Assembly (NCBI GenBank): GCA_040285745.1
Contig: JAUFOR010000008.1
Span: forward strand, 1,054,001-1,118,000
Source: Barthelona sp. PCE
Lineage: Eukaryota; Metamonada: BaSk clade
DNA: 64,000 bases
Reading direction: 5' to 3'
The notes below the pieces were generated by a model. That model worked only from the letters and a program-made list of their open reading frames with translations. It ran no database searches and was not told the origin of the DNA. Made by a program: the position numbers and the translations under genes. Position 1 is the first letter of the stretch. Each line of letters opens with the position of its first letter. Of the stretch, positions 28,499 to 37,518 are shown one piece after another.

Positions 28499-29845
28499 AT
28501 GGAGTCAGCCCTGAAGATTGACTACGCAGCATCATTTTGGGATCGCCCTCAACCCACATTAGATCGTTTGCGCGGTTTAAAAAAAATTACCTCTTCATTT
28601 CTAATTCTCTTTGATCAATGTTTTAAAGCAGAGGAGCGATACATTTCATCGCTAAACAAAGCACGTGCGAGTTTTGAACTTGCAATTAAGGATGTACCAG
28701 ATGAAGTTGGCGGTTTTCACATTGTTTTACAAAACTTCGAAACAGATCTTGCCAATCGCATTGATCGACACAAGCAGCTGAAGAATCTCTTTGGAGATCA
28801 GTCGCAGCCTTTGTTAACGAAATGGAAGACAGATATAAAAGCGAAACTCAAGAGCTGGACTCAGTTAGCTAATTCGTGCCTCAGCAACTATATGTCATGT
28901 CGCGAGAGCCTCCTCCGTGCAGAGAAGGCGTTCAATGACCGTAGTGAAGAGCACGAACTGCTGGATATTGAGAAGCAGAAGGTGGAAGTTCTAGGTGGAA
29001 GTGCTGAGCAGAAGAGTGAGGCTCTAAGGAAGCTACAGAATGCTGAGCGCTCCCTGGAGGCGTCCAAAACAAAATACAGCACCGCAATCAGATCAATCCA
29101 GCAAGTGGAGAGCGAGTTCTTCGAGACCATGAACTCGTGGCTTAATGAATTGCAGCAAAGAGAGGGGGAATTCTACGACCAGATCATTGCGCTCCTGAGC
29201 CTGTATCCGATGCTCTTCAAACGCCATAACACCAACGACAGTATCCAAAAACTAGAGGACTGTTTGAGCAACTTTGCGCTTGACGAAGATAGGAACATCT
29301 TTATCTCAAAGCATGCGTCAGGTGCGATGAGACCCATGCCAGCCATCTATGTCCCATACACCCCCAGGCACGAGGGTAAAAGACCGAAGGTGGAGACGAC
29401 TATTGATGAATTTGGAGCAACAACTGTTGTCGCGAATACTTATGAACTAACCGCTGTGGCTGATGAACACACTATTTGCACTGTCTTGTTTGACTGGGAG
29501 GCCGAAAACGAAGGTGATCTCGCACTCGTCCGTGGTGATGAAATTTTACTCCTAAGTAAGAACGAACATGATGACCCTGACTGGTGGTTGGGACAATCGC
29601 AGACGACTGGGCGCAAGGGAATGTTCCCCCGTGTGTACGTCCGTATTGGAGATCTTTCTGAAGCAACTGCTGGGTCATCATTGAAAGCTCTTTTCGATTT
29701 CGCTGCCGAAGGTCCTAACGAACTCACCATCACTGCACATGAGGTGCTGGAGGTGTTAGAGCCCGAAAAAGACGACTGGATCCTTTGCAAAAACTCTTTG
29801 GGTGCCAGTGGATATGTTCCTGTTGACTACGTCCAATTAGAGTGA
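28499..29845 (+). CDS. F-BAR protein with two SH3 domains
   Basis: This 448-aa protein has an N-terminal F-BAR (FCH) domain (about residues 1-255: FWDRPQPTLDRLRGLKKITSS then long charged helices), a linker, and two SH3 domains at about 324-385 (TVLFDWEAENEGDLALVRGD, WWLG, GMFPRVYV) and 392-448 (LKALFDFAAEGPNELTITAH, GYVPVDYV). F-BAR proteins of this layout (PACSIN/Bzz1-like) bend plasma or endosomal membranes and recruit actin nucleators and dynamin through SH3 domains. The SH3 peptide-binding aromatics are present, including the ALFDF and WW/DW positions. Its last 9 bases overlap the stop of the convergent COG2 gene. Confidence 0.9.
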   Translation: MESALKIDYAASFWDRPQPTLDRLRGLKKITSSFLILFDQCFKAEERYISSLNKARASFELAIKDVPDEVGGFHIVLQNFETDLANRIDRHKQLKNLFGDQSQPLLTKWKTDIKAKLKSWTQLANSCLSNYMSCRESLLRAEKAFNDRSEEHELLDIEKQKVEVLGGSAEQKSEALRKLQNAERSLEASKTKYSTAIRSIQQVESEFFETMNSWLNELQQREGEFYDQIIALLSLYPMLFKRHNTNDSIQKLEDCLSNFALDEDRNIFISKHASGAMRPMPAIYVPYTPRHEGKRPKVETTIDEFGATTVVANTYELTAVADEHTICTVLFDWEAENEGDLALVRGDEILLLSKNEHDDPDWWLGQSQTTGRKGMFPRVYVRIGDLSEATAGSSLKALFDFAAEGPNELTITAHEVLEVLEPEKDDWILCKNSLGASGYVPVDYVQLE

Positions 29846-31330
29846 TTGCAAAGCACTTAAATCACAAACAATTTGCTTATCGAGTTCTGCAATGGGGTCG
29901 CTGTTTGTAAGAACAACGTCTGTTCCGAAACGCCTCAACGATTCGAACAACTGAATAGTTTTGCTACGAACCTCGGCTGTTTCCCGCCTGTAAAAATCCA
30001 CACTCTCTTTCGCCAGTATGCGCTCGTCAACGCCTGTCTCCTGACTTAGATCAAAGCAAATTGATCGAATCAAGCCAACAACGCTGCTTGTGTTGCCATC
30101 AAACGGTTGGTGCCTAAAAGATGTGGAAAATGAGTTAATAGCACGCTCCAGTTCTGCGCTTGCCCCCATACGGGTGGTCAGTAGGCGATTTATGAATGAC
30201 ATATGAGAATCTATAAGTCTGCTTTTCAGAGAGTCAAAAACCTCCATACTGACGCAACAGTTCGTCAGCGCTTTCAGTGTTTTATCGGCGCTGCTTGGGT
30301 TTAGGGTGCTTTCTTCACCAAAGAAATACGTTATAAGCGCATATAAAACTGTAAATCTTGTTTCAAAAACTAACTTTGGTTTCAGTGATAACAGAACATC
30401 CATCCTCTTTCCCTGTTCGTATATGGCATCCCAGCATGCTTCTGGGTTGGAAATAGCGCTTACAATCATGTCATCCGCAACAATTTCGAAATACTCAATT
30501 ATTGGCAGTAGTTCCTCAAAACGACAAACGCTCTCGTGTTGGGACAGTTTGTTTGTGCGCACAAAGGAATGGAACGCAGAATATACACCAGGAAATAAAG
30601 CAGCTGAAGGTGAGAAATGAGCGAGACACTTTTTATCCAAAAAACTAACAAATTGGTCACAAAATACACCCATAAATGCATTGGGGACGGCGTATAAGAA
30701 CTCCTGGACTGTTTCCAACATCTTACCAAAATCATCAACTCCAATAGTACTAAACTTCTTCTCTGTCAATTGTTTGAAAGTTTCTCTAACGGCAGAGACA
30801 CTGTTCACCTCCAATAACTGATCCCACAACCGTTTATCGGCCAAATCAGCTACGGAAAAAATTCGAAAATTTCTTCTCAAAAAAGTATCCATCACGTCAG
30901 TAGAGTACTGTTTAGTGCTCAGCAGTGCGAATCTATGTGACATTAGGGCCACGACAAGCTCAGTTGAATTGGAAGGATGACAGCTTGCAGCTTTGGTATT
31001 CATCCTCTTGTCATTAGAGTCTAATATTGCATCAATCATGGACTTACATGTGTCAATGGCGCCCTCGAGGCACACCAGATTATCTCGCATTTGTTGATCT
31101 AAAGCTTCAACATCAATCTTTATAACCGAAAAACTCTTATGAAACGCTCCCAAATCATTAGTTAGAGATATGAACTCCTGGTATTCGCTGTTTGTCAAGT
31201 TTGATGCTCGTTGCTTAACACGTACCTCAAGAAGGTGCAATTTTTTCAATAAATCTTGTGAGCTTTCATTAAAATTCTGTAAAAACGTGGTGGCATCGAA
31301 GCCCTCGTCGAGAAAGGTATCGACTTCCAT
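29837..31330 (-). CDS. COG2: Conserved oligomeric Golgi complex subunit 2
   Basis: This 497-aa protein begins with the COG2 N-terminal signature: FDATTFLQNF, then LHLLEVRVKQRASNLTNSEY and EFISLTNDLGAFHKSF (residues about 10-75), which line up with the DYADFVNLSTNL block of animal COG2. The remainder is helical, with no membrane segment, and shorter than animal COG2 (about 740 aa). COG tethers retrograde vesicles at the Golgi; COG2 belongs to lobe A. A COG4 gene is 4.7 kb away. The COG2 ATG faces the TTC1-like gene, and a hAT-like transposon now separates them. TTCACAAC lies about 12 bases before the ATG. Confidence 0.78.
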   Translation of the reverse strand: MEVDTFLDEGFDATTFLQNFNESSQDLLKKLHLLEVRVKQRASNLTNSEYQEFISLTNDLGAFHKSFSVIKIDVEALDQQMRDNLVCLEGAIDTCKSMIDAILDSNDKRMNTKAASCHPSNSTELVVALMSHRFALLSTKQYSTDVMDTFLRRNFRIFSVADLADKRLWDQLLEVNSVSAVRETFKQLTEKKFSTIGVDDFGKMLETVQEFLYAVPNAFMGVFCDQFVSFLDKKCLAHFSPSAALFPGVYSAFHSFVRTNKLSQHESVCRFEELLPIIEYFEIVADDMIVSAISNPEACWDAIYEQGKRMDVLLSLKPKLVFETRFTVLYALITYFFGEESTLNPSSADKTLKALTNCCVSMEVFDSLKSRLIDSHMSFINRLLTTRMGASAELERAINSFSTSFRHQPFDGNTSSVVGLIRSICFDLSQETGVDERILAKESVDFYRRETAEVRSKTIQLFESLRRFGTDVVLTNSDPIAELDKQIVCDLSALQSL

Positions 31331-31414
31331 TCACAAAGTTGTGAAGAACGAAGTAAAAAAGCGTAAAACAATAGATAGATTTTATCCCATCATGTATTAT
31401 TTCTTACGTACTTG

Positions 31415-31443
31415 TGCATCCCAAATGTGGGAATGATGCCTAC
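31415..31443 (+). repeat. Left terminal inverted repeat of hAT-like element
   Basis: Begins TGCATC and contains AATGTGGGAATGATGCCTAC. Its partner is 35274-35302 on the opposite strand. Confidence 0.75.
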
Positions 31444-31577
31444 TTTACGAATAAACTATAAATATTTGAACAATCTTCCAGTCTCTTAATGCAAAGCGCT
31501 TCAATTTTATTTACAGAATCTAATTTATGGATATAGTATGAGAACGTAACATCAATGATGGTGAACAACTGTCTGTT

Positions 31578-34500
31578 TCACTCTTCATTTCCCATTAAAC
31601 TAACTATATCATCAGAATAACTAACAAATGGTGCATGACTTAGCATCTTCAAATATAACAAATCAGTTGAATTATTTTTGTCATGTTCTATCACCTTTTC
31701 AAACATTTGTCCAATCTTAGAAAACGCTCTTTCGACACCTGCATTGCCCGCTGGTGTATTATGGTATTGATTTACGATATCAAAAAATGCAGAACATTTT
31801 TCTAACCCTGGCATATTAAAACCAAAAAGCACTGCATCTGATACGTGTTGCATTGTAACATATTTGCAATCAGTTGATTCGGTACACTGCATTTTTCTTG
31901 CTGGACTTTCCATCATAAAAACCTGCATATCACTTATTCTTTTTGCTTCTTCATTAATAGCTTCATACAGTTCACCATACCCATAATCCACAGAATCGTT
32001 CTCTGAATCACTCCTTTCTTCATCATACAGATATGGTATAGCGCTTGGATCGTTTAAAGAATCGGGCGTCACATATTTTGCATCATAATGACTACACAAC
32101 ACGTTAATAATGTAAGCAAACAACCCCTTATATTTGGAAATGCTAACCCACTCATAATTTGGTTCCACAATCACAAAATAATTGCTATCCATATTCTTTG
32201 GGAAGACGAATCGCAAAAATGTAAATGCCATAACCATCTTCAATCGTACGTGATAGTACTGTGTCTTATTAGCATTAATAAACATCTTCGTATTATTTAC
32301 CACAGCTGTTCTAGTACGTCTACCAAATCGTGCAGTGAGAAAATTACGATGATCATCAAACACTTCCTCTTCAAATTTTGATATACATGGAGTTTCTTCA
32401 GTGCCTGCTTCAGTGCTGATCATCGTCTCGGGTATATCAACAACTAACATGTCTGCTATTAAATATGCTGCTAAAGCTTCGGGTCTGATGAAGTAACGTG
32501 AAAAATAATTTGAAAGATAAGATCGAAGACCAACAAGATATTCATAAAGAAAAGTAAATCTCATTACATCTGCTTCTATCCCACGTCCTGTGCTTTTCAT
32601 AATCTTCCTCTTGGTTAAATAAATATCTGTTTGTAAATTTGTGAAGAGCGTTGCTACCTGATGATAAACAGATAGAACAGAAGTTTCATCAAAACTGGCA
32701 AGACGAGTGATCATCGACAAATGACGTGCAACGGAAAGATAAATCTTACAGGCTTCCCACATGTGCAAACCCAAAGAAAATTCCTCAGGGACTTGCCCAT
32801 CATCAAGGCTGTCAACGATTGCACTGCAAAATGGTGATGCGAACACACGAACCACATCATCTGCCTCTTCATTATTGGTGCGTGAAAGTATTCTGTATCT
32901 CTTCAGACCCTGCAGAGAGGGATTTAAACGATACAGAAAAAAAATTTGTTCAAAATGTGTCATTTCACTCATTCCTAGCTCATCAAACAACTCCTGTGGT
33001 ACATCAATGTATACAGAACCACACAAATAATCCAAAACCAAGGTTGTTGCTTCCCAACCAGCAAGTAGGGAACTACATGTATCTCTGGCTGCCTGATACT
33101 TGTAGAAAGTATCCATCAACTCAGTCGAAAGAATGGATTGTATCTTGGAAAATACAGACACCTCACGCTTTTGCTCCTGAAGAATGGGTTTCATCTGATA
33201 CATCGTTAACATTCCCAAGTTCTCACAGTATTGAGTGTAATACTGGGAACTCGGCTGTGGAAATTCTAACCATGGTTTCATTCGGTGTGTACGCAAATAC
33301 TGCAACATTTGTATTTCAGTGCTGACAGCATAGTTGAACTGAAACATCAAAGATTTATCATCGCAGATCGAAAGATCTTCCATTGCCGAAGGGTATTCCT
33401 CCTCAAACTCTTGGAAAGTCATATTAGATAGGTCATGATTTTCCACCAAAAAAGAACTGACGTTTATCATTTCAGGAATTGTGAGAACTGTGTTCATCCT
33501 TGTGATTGGAGAAGTCAACGGTGTCAAATTGGTAAACACTTTATGAATCAACAGGGTTAGTGATTGCAGAGTTTTTACCCCATCACATGAGCCAATATCG
33601 TCGAATACTTCATTCACTGTATTTAACGTATTGATAACTCCATCTTGATGTTGTTCTAACTTCAAATTATAAGCACACTTTAACGGAATTCTGACTTTAT
33701 CCACTTTTTTCTCCGAATATAGATATTTAATACCCAAAAACTTGATTAGAGTATTGTGACCAACGTGGCACATACAGGAGTTTCGATGAATAAAATTACA
33801 AGCATCACATAAATCTTCTATTGCTTGAACTTCAGCAGTTCCATTATCTGTACCAATATTAATATGTACGGTGGAATCCTCAGGCATTTTAACTATACAT
33901 GAATCATATGCAAACTTTAGTTCTCCAGCTACTCTAACTGGATGCTCGAAAATTGAGTATGAATCTATCAATCCATTTTCTTTAAAAAAAGACAGTATAT
34001 GCTCAGCAACATCTTGTCCACCCTTTCCATGCACTCCAAGTCTAACATCCACTTGTAAACAACGTGTACCTTCAGGTGTGTACTCTGGTATAGTATCATT
34101 TTCAGCCATAACTTTTGAATAAACTACATAATCAATTTTGGCAACAATTACATTTCCACGAAGACTGTTGAGATACTCACCTAATGTGATTGGCTCAGAC
34201 ACATCCATACTCACCTTGAAATCTGATGAAAACGTGGGGTGATCAGGAAATTCAATGTGTAAATCAAGCGGTACACTCATCATAATGACGTAACTACCAT
34301 CTATGACATCATACTGAAAGAACAAAAAAACGTTACCTTGCCTTTTCGCTGAATGAACAATGGTTTGAACAACATATTTATGAAAAATGCGGTTGAAACG
34401 CATGAATAGTTCCATTCTTAGGAGATACTCGCCTCCGGAACTCTGACTAATGTCGTCTAAAGTTTTGCCCCTATTTTTATATGCAAACCATGATAACGGA

Positions 34501-35252
34501 TAACTTATAATCTCTGAATGGCGACTTGAACAAGTGATCTTAACAATTTTTTTTTCCGAATTTATGTAAGGGGAAAGATTCAATTTTTCGATAATTTCTT
34601 CGTTCGTGCATGTCCATATTCCTCTTCTGCTATCGTAATTTATACCTGAAGTTAAATTTCTTGTTGTTTCAGAGCCTATATAAGTGTTGAACTTATTTAG
34701 CTCAGCATTTGGATTAAAGTTCTCAGCATATTTAGCCTCTTTGGAATTGCAACCATTCAGGTATTGAACATATAGTATCTCCAATCTTTCCATGTCAAGA
34801 TTTTCAACAAAAGTTAATTTATCATCGTTCCTGATCGAACACAGAACATGTTTGAACCGTTCTTTGTCCGACATATACTGGCTCAATGGCATTAAACTGA
34901 ATAGATGATAGCCAGCATATACAAGTTTCGGTTTGGTCAGTGTTCTTGAACGTACATTACTAACTTTCTTTCTTACCAACCTACGTGCATTACAGATTCT
35001 TTCACTCATAATATCAAAAGTAGGTTCATAGCGTAAGAGAGGCAATATCTTTCGCATTTTTGTGTTCCACACATCGATGCTGGTATTTTTAACTGTGTAT
35101 TCAAAAAGTACAAACTCTAGACCATTGTCAGTTTTACACCAAAGCTTCCAAATCGGTGTGTTTGGGGAAATATTTTCTGTGGATTCAATACACTCAATTT
35201 CATCATACAACCCTACCGGGTTAGTTTTTGTGTTAAATAAAATGAACTTCAA
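31578..35252 (-). CDS. hAT-superfamily-like transposase, intact 1224 aa
   Basis: The C-terminus carries the hAT dimerisation signature NTPAGNAGVERAFSKIGQMF (Glu1174), the region that supplies the last catalytic acid in hAT enzymes. An upstream IGTDNG (Asp469) followed by CHVGHNTLIKF resembles the second catalytic Asp block and its C..H motif. The first Asp is probably in the segment around FFQYDVIDGSYVIMM, less certain. Between Asp469 and Glu1174 lies an unusually long helical insertion (about 700 residues; Hermes has about 320). No BED zinc finger is evident at the N-terminus. The frame is uninterrupted for 3.7 kb, unlike the other element in the window, so the transposon may be recent, active or domesticated. 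Confidence 0.65.
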   Translation of the reverse strand: MKFILFNTKTNPVGLYDEIECIESTENISPNTPIWKLWCKTDNGLEFVLFEYTVKNTSIDVWNTKMRKILPLLRYEPTFDIMSERICNARRLVRKKVSNVRSRTLTKPKLVYAGYHLFSLMPLSQYMSDKERFKHVLCSIRNDDKLTFVENLDMERLEILYVQYLNGCNSKEAKYAENFNPNAELNKFNTYIGSETTRNLTSGINYDSRRGIWTCTNEEIIEKLNLSPYINSEKKIVKITCSSRHSEIISYPLSWFAYKNRGKTLDDISQSSGGEYLLRMELFMRFNRIFHKYVVQTIVHSAKRQGNVFLFFQYDVIDGSYVIMMSVPLDLHIEFPDHPTFSSDFKVSMDVSEPITLGEYLNSLRGNVIVAKIDYVVYSKVMAENDTIPEYTPEGTRCLQVDVRLGVHGKGGQDVAEHILSFFKENGLIDSYSIFEHPVRVAGELKFAYDSCIVKMPEDSTVHINIGTDNGTAEVQAIEDLCDACNFIHRNSCMCHVGHNTLIKFLGIKYLYSEKKVDKVRIPLKCAYNLKLEQHQDGVINTLNTVNEVFDDIGSCDGVKTLQSLTLLIHKVFTNLTPLTSPITRMNTVLTIPEMINVSSFLVENHDLSNMTFQEFEEEYPSAMEDLSICDDKSLMFQFNYAVSTEIQMLQYLRTHRMKPWLEFPQPSSQYYTQYCENLGMLTMYQMKPILQEQKREVSVFSKIQSILSTELMDTFYKYQAARDTCSSLLAGWEATTLVLDYLCGSVYIDVPQELFDELGMSEMTHFEQIFFLYRLNPSLQGLKRYRILSRTNNEEADDVVRVFASPFCSAIVDSLDDGQVPEEFSLGLHMWEACKIYLSVARHLSMITRLASFDETSVLSVYHQVATLFTNLQTDIYLTKRKIMKSTGRGIEADVMRFTFLYEYLVGLRSYLSNYFSRYFIRPEALAAYLIADMLVVDIPETMISTEAGTEETPCISKFEEEVFDDHRNFLTARFGRRTRTAVVNNTKMFINANKTQYYHVRLKMVMAFTFLRFVFPKNMDSNYFVIVEPNYEWVSISKYKGLFAYIINVLCSHYDAKYVTPDSLNDPSAIPYLYDEERSDSENDSVDYGYGELYEAINEEAKRISDMQVFMMESPARKMQCTESTDCKYVTMQHVSDAVLFGFNMPGLEKCSAFFDIVNQYHNTPAGNAGVERAFSKIGQMFEKVIEHDKNNSTDLLYLKMLSHAPFVSYSDDIVSLMGNEE

Positions 35253-35273
35253 AAACTTTTAGTTATTAATAGT

Positions 35274-35302
35274 GTAGGCACCATTCCCACATTAATGATG
35301 CA
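35274..35302 (-). repeat. Right terminal inverted repeat of hAT-like element
   Basis: Reverse complement reads TGCATCATTAATGTGGGAAT followed by GGTGCCTAC. It ends 66 bp before the ATG of the TTC1-like gene. Confidence 0.75.
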
Positions 35303-35368
35303 TTCAAACATTAATGCTTGACAGAATGAAGTCTACATTATTTCCTTAAACATTGATATTTACAGCAA

Positions 35369-36037
35369 ATGACAACTGAATCACCTGCCACACCTGGCAT
35401 TGATGAGTTTTTGAGTGCTTCGATTGCAAAAAGGGCTGAATTAAGGGTTCTATTCATTGAAACAAAGTCCATTGATTGTTTTTATCAGTATATGGACCTT
35501 GCAACAGAATGCAGCTCAATCGTTGACAAGATTGAAGAGCCTTGCATTGAGCTTGTGGATGAATTCACAAAGCTTGTAGCGAATACATTGGTAACTCGAT
35601 TCGCTTGCTTTACAGGGGACATTCAACCTACTGTGACGAATGATGACCTCATTATTCTTGGGGAGAAGGCCTTTGCTCTGTGCAAGACGCACGTACGTCT
35701 TGCTTTAAAGCTTTGTCAGTTATATGAAGCGAAACAAAATTTCGAAGATTGCGAACGAATTTTGGATACATTTACAACAACAGACGCATCTAAGACCAAG
35801 CTAGTTGATGATGAGAAGCAGCGCATCACTGCTGAAAAAGAGAAATACCAGAAAGAATTGCTTGATAAAGGTATCACAACAGTTAAGAACTTTGGTAGGA
35901 AATGGCTCGGAAAAATAGGAATCGACATTGATCAATTCAAGCTCCAGCCCACCGCAGAAGGAGGATACAGCCTGCAGTATGGCGATGGATCCAATCAAAA
36001 CCAGAATGGAGGCTTCACATTCAATTCTACGTCTTGA
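35369..36037 (+). CDS. TTC1-like small TPR protein
   Basis: This 222-aa protein has a helical region (about residues 10-140) with weak TPR character (LGEKAFALCKTHVRLALKLC) and a C-terminal segment that matches the end of TTC1: KYQKELLDKGITTVKNFGRK, then WLGKIGIDIDQFKLQPTAEG and GYSLQYG. TTC1 is a cytosolic co-chaperone adaptor binding Hsp70/Hsp90 and small G proteins. The N-terminal TPRs are poorly conserved, so the call leans on the C-terminal motif. The gene's promoter region now carries the right end of the hAT-like element. Its last 11 bases overlap the stop of the convergent COG4 gene. Confidence 0.6.
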   Translation: MTTESPATPGIDEFLSASIAKRAELRVLFIETKSIDCFYQYMDLATECSSIVDKIEEPCIELVDEFTKLVANTLVTRFACFTGDIQPTVTNDDLIILGEKAFALCKTHVRLALKLCQLYEAKQNFEDCERILDTFTTTDASKTKLVDDEKQRITAEKEKYQKELLDKGITTVKNFGRKWLGKIGIDIDQFKLQPTAEGGYSLQYGDGSNQNQNGGFTFNSTS

Positions 36038-37442
36038 GATCGGTTCTCAGTTCCAAGCATTTCTCCATCGTCTTCTTTGTAATGTACCAGTCAATGCTCT
36101 CGCTGATTTGGTCAAAGATTGTCCGTGATTGTAGTGTTAAAACATAGACGATCTGATTGAGCCGAGAATTCCGATTTTTTGGGATACCGAGGCGCTGTGC
36201 GAACGTGGAGAAGCAGTATGCAAGATCTCTTTCCAGTTGAAGAGCGCAAAATAAAGTATAGTAACGTGAAAGTACAGGGGCTTCAAACAACTTGTATATT
36301 GCAACAACGACTTCATCGAAAACAGCTGTTTCTATCGCTGCTGGGACGCCTAGCTCCTTCAGCTGACCGATAAGACCGTCTATAAAATCACAGAACTCCT
36401 CTCTGGGCCCGTCAATTAGTAGAAAATCAACCTCAGTCATTGTAAACCGAACTACATGTCCGAAATCGCTCAGTATATAGTCTCTGAGAGATGCTGTTAT
36501 TTGCCTGCACACTGTTTTGAGCACGTTTAGCTCCGCTATGGCATCCACAACAATAGAAAAATGTTTATCAAAACTGGCCTTGTCTTTAGCAAAGGAAAGA
36601 ATGCTGAACAGAATACCTGATCGCTCCAGCGCCACCTTTATCGGTTGGTTGGTCAATGAAAGCAAAGGAATAAGATTATGTACTATGTATCCACAGAGAC
36701 TGGCTGAAATCGTTGAATTAGCCTGAAACCCACAATTGGCACTTCTTACCAAAGCGGCGTTCACCAAGCTGAACAGGTTAGATGCTATGTGTCCTGTTAT
36801 TTCTTCTTCAGGGCCGAACAACTTCATAACAAAAGCATCAAACATACCCAGCTCTTTTCTCGCATACGCACCGATAACATCGCTCAGCAGTCTGTACTCT
36901 GTCATTGGGATGGTTTCGTCTGTCTTTGAAGCAAGATAATCGAAAAATATGTTGATTCGACTGAGTAAAACTTCAAATTCAGAAAGTTCATTGCATTCTT
37001 CAGTAAGCGTTTGTTGAAGAATCCACTCAAGGTTTTCAACGACAGCAGCTGCCATGGCCGTTGCTGTTTCGGAGCGCTCAATCTCCTCTGCAATTCGCTG
37101 ACCATACAACTCAAAAAAGGCAATACCGGTACTGTCAGTGAACGTAGCGTTAAACTCTTTCAACCAATTCTTGCACCGCTCCCTAACCGCTTCATCACGC
37201 TCCTGGTGTACCTGAGTCTCAATTATTGAACGTGCAGCAGAAATGTTCTTGCTAGCAACACGCAAACCAACCATATTCTCGCTAATCTTGGTTCCAAACG
37301 CATGTTGCTTCTCTGCATGGTTGCGTAAAGACTGTGACTGGTTTATGAGATCGTTAATATGATTGCTCTGCATTACTGTAAATTCGCACTTTGCCAGTGC
37401 ATTGGACAGAACCTGTGTCTTACTTTCATACAGTGAATTCAT
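36027..37442 (-). CDS. COG4: Conserved oligomeric Golgi complex subunit 4
   Basis: The C-terminal 75 residues carry the COG4 signature: QLERDLAYCFSTF, then RLNQIVYVLTLQS and DWYITKKTMEKCLELRTDLK, matching the RLSQ...LNLE...WRLT...LRIDF pattern of animal COG4. The preceding region is helical. At 471 aa it is much shorter than animal COG4 (about 785 aa), with most loss in the N-terminal half. COG4 is a lobe A subunit that contacts SNARE/SM proteins at the Golgi. With COG2 nearby, two lobe A subunits are encoded within 8 kb, separated by the hAT-like element and the TTC1-like gene. Upstream sequence is pyrimidine-rich without a TTTTCA box. Confidence 0.72.
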   Translation of the reverse strand: MNSLYESKTQVLSNALAKCEFTVMQSNHINDLINQSQSLRNHAEKQHAFGTKISENMVGLRVASKNISAARSIIETQVHQERDEAVRERCKNWLKEFNATFTDSTGIAFFELYGQRIAEEIERSETATAMAAAVVENLEWILQQTLTEECNELSEFEVLLSRINIFFDYLASKTDETIPMTEYRLLSDVIGAYARKELGMFDAFVMKLFGPEEEITGHIASNLFSLVNAALVRSANCGFQANSTISASLCGYIVHNLIPLLSLTNQPIKVALERSGILFSILSFAKDKASFDKHFSIVVDAIAELNVLKTVCRQITASLRDYILSDFGHVVRFTMTEVDFLLIDGPREEFCDFIDGLIGQLKELGVPAAIETAVFDEVVVAIYKLFEAPVLSRYYTLFCALQLERDLAYCFSTFAQRLGIPKNRNSRLNQIVYVLTLQSRTIFDQISESIDWYITKKTMEKCLELRTDLKT

Positions 37443-37518
37443 AGCAAAAAGCCCAAAAACCCAAAAAGGTAAAGGAAAGAGAAAGCATCAAAAACTTATC
37501 AAAAAACAATTCTGCTAT

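Larger units (their letters stand above)
31415..35302 (-). mobile_element. hAT-like DNA transposon with terminal inverted repeats
   Basis: A 3.9-kb element bounded by 29-bp imperfect inverted repeats (31415-31443 and 35274-35302, 25 of 29 identical, core AATGTGGGAATG then TGCCTAC). It holds one intact minus-strand transposase ORF. I could not find an 8-bp target duplication: the flanking octamers differ. It lies within the divergent intergenic region between COG2 and the TTC1-like gene, which without it would be about 150 bp. Confidence 0.7.

Noticed and set aside
32726-33325. 199-codon plus-strand ORF in the hAT-like element
   Set aside because: Antisense to the transposase; no motif and a non-ATG-type context.
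31405-35312. 8-bp hAT target duplication
   Set aside because: Octamers flanking the inverted repeats do not match for any end position tested by eye.
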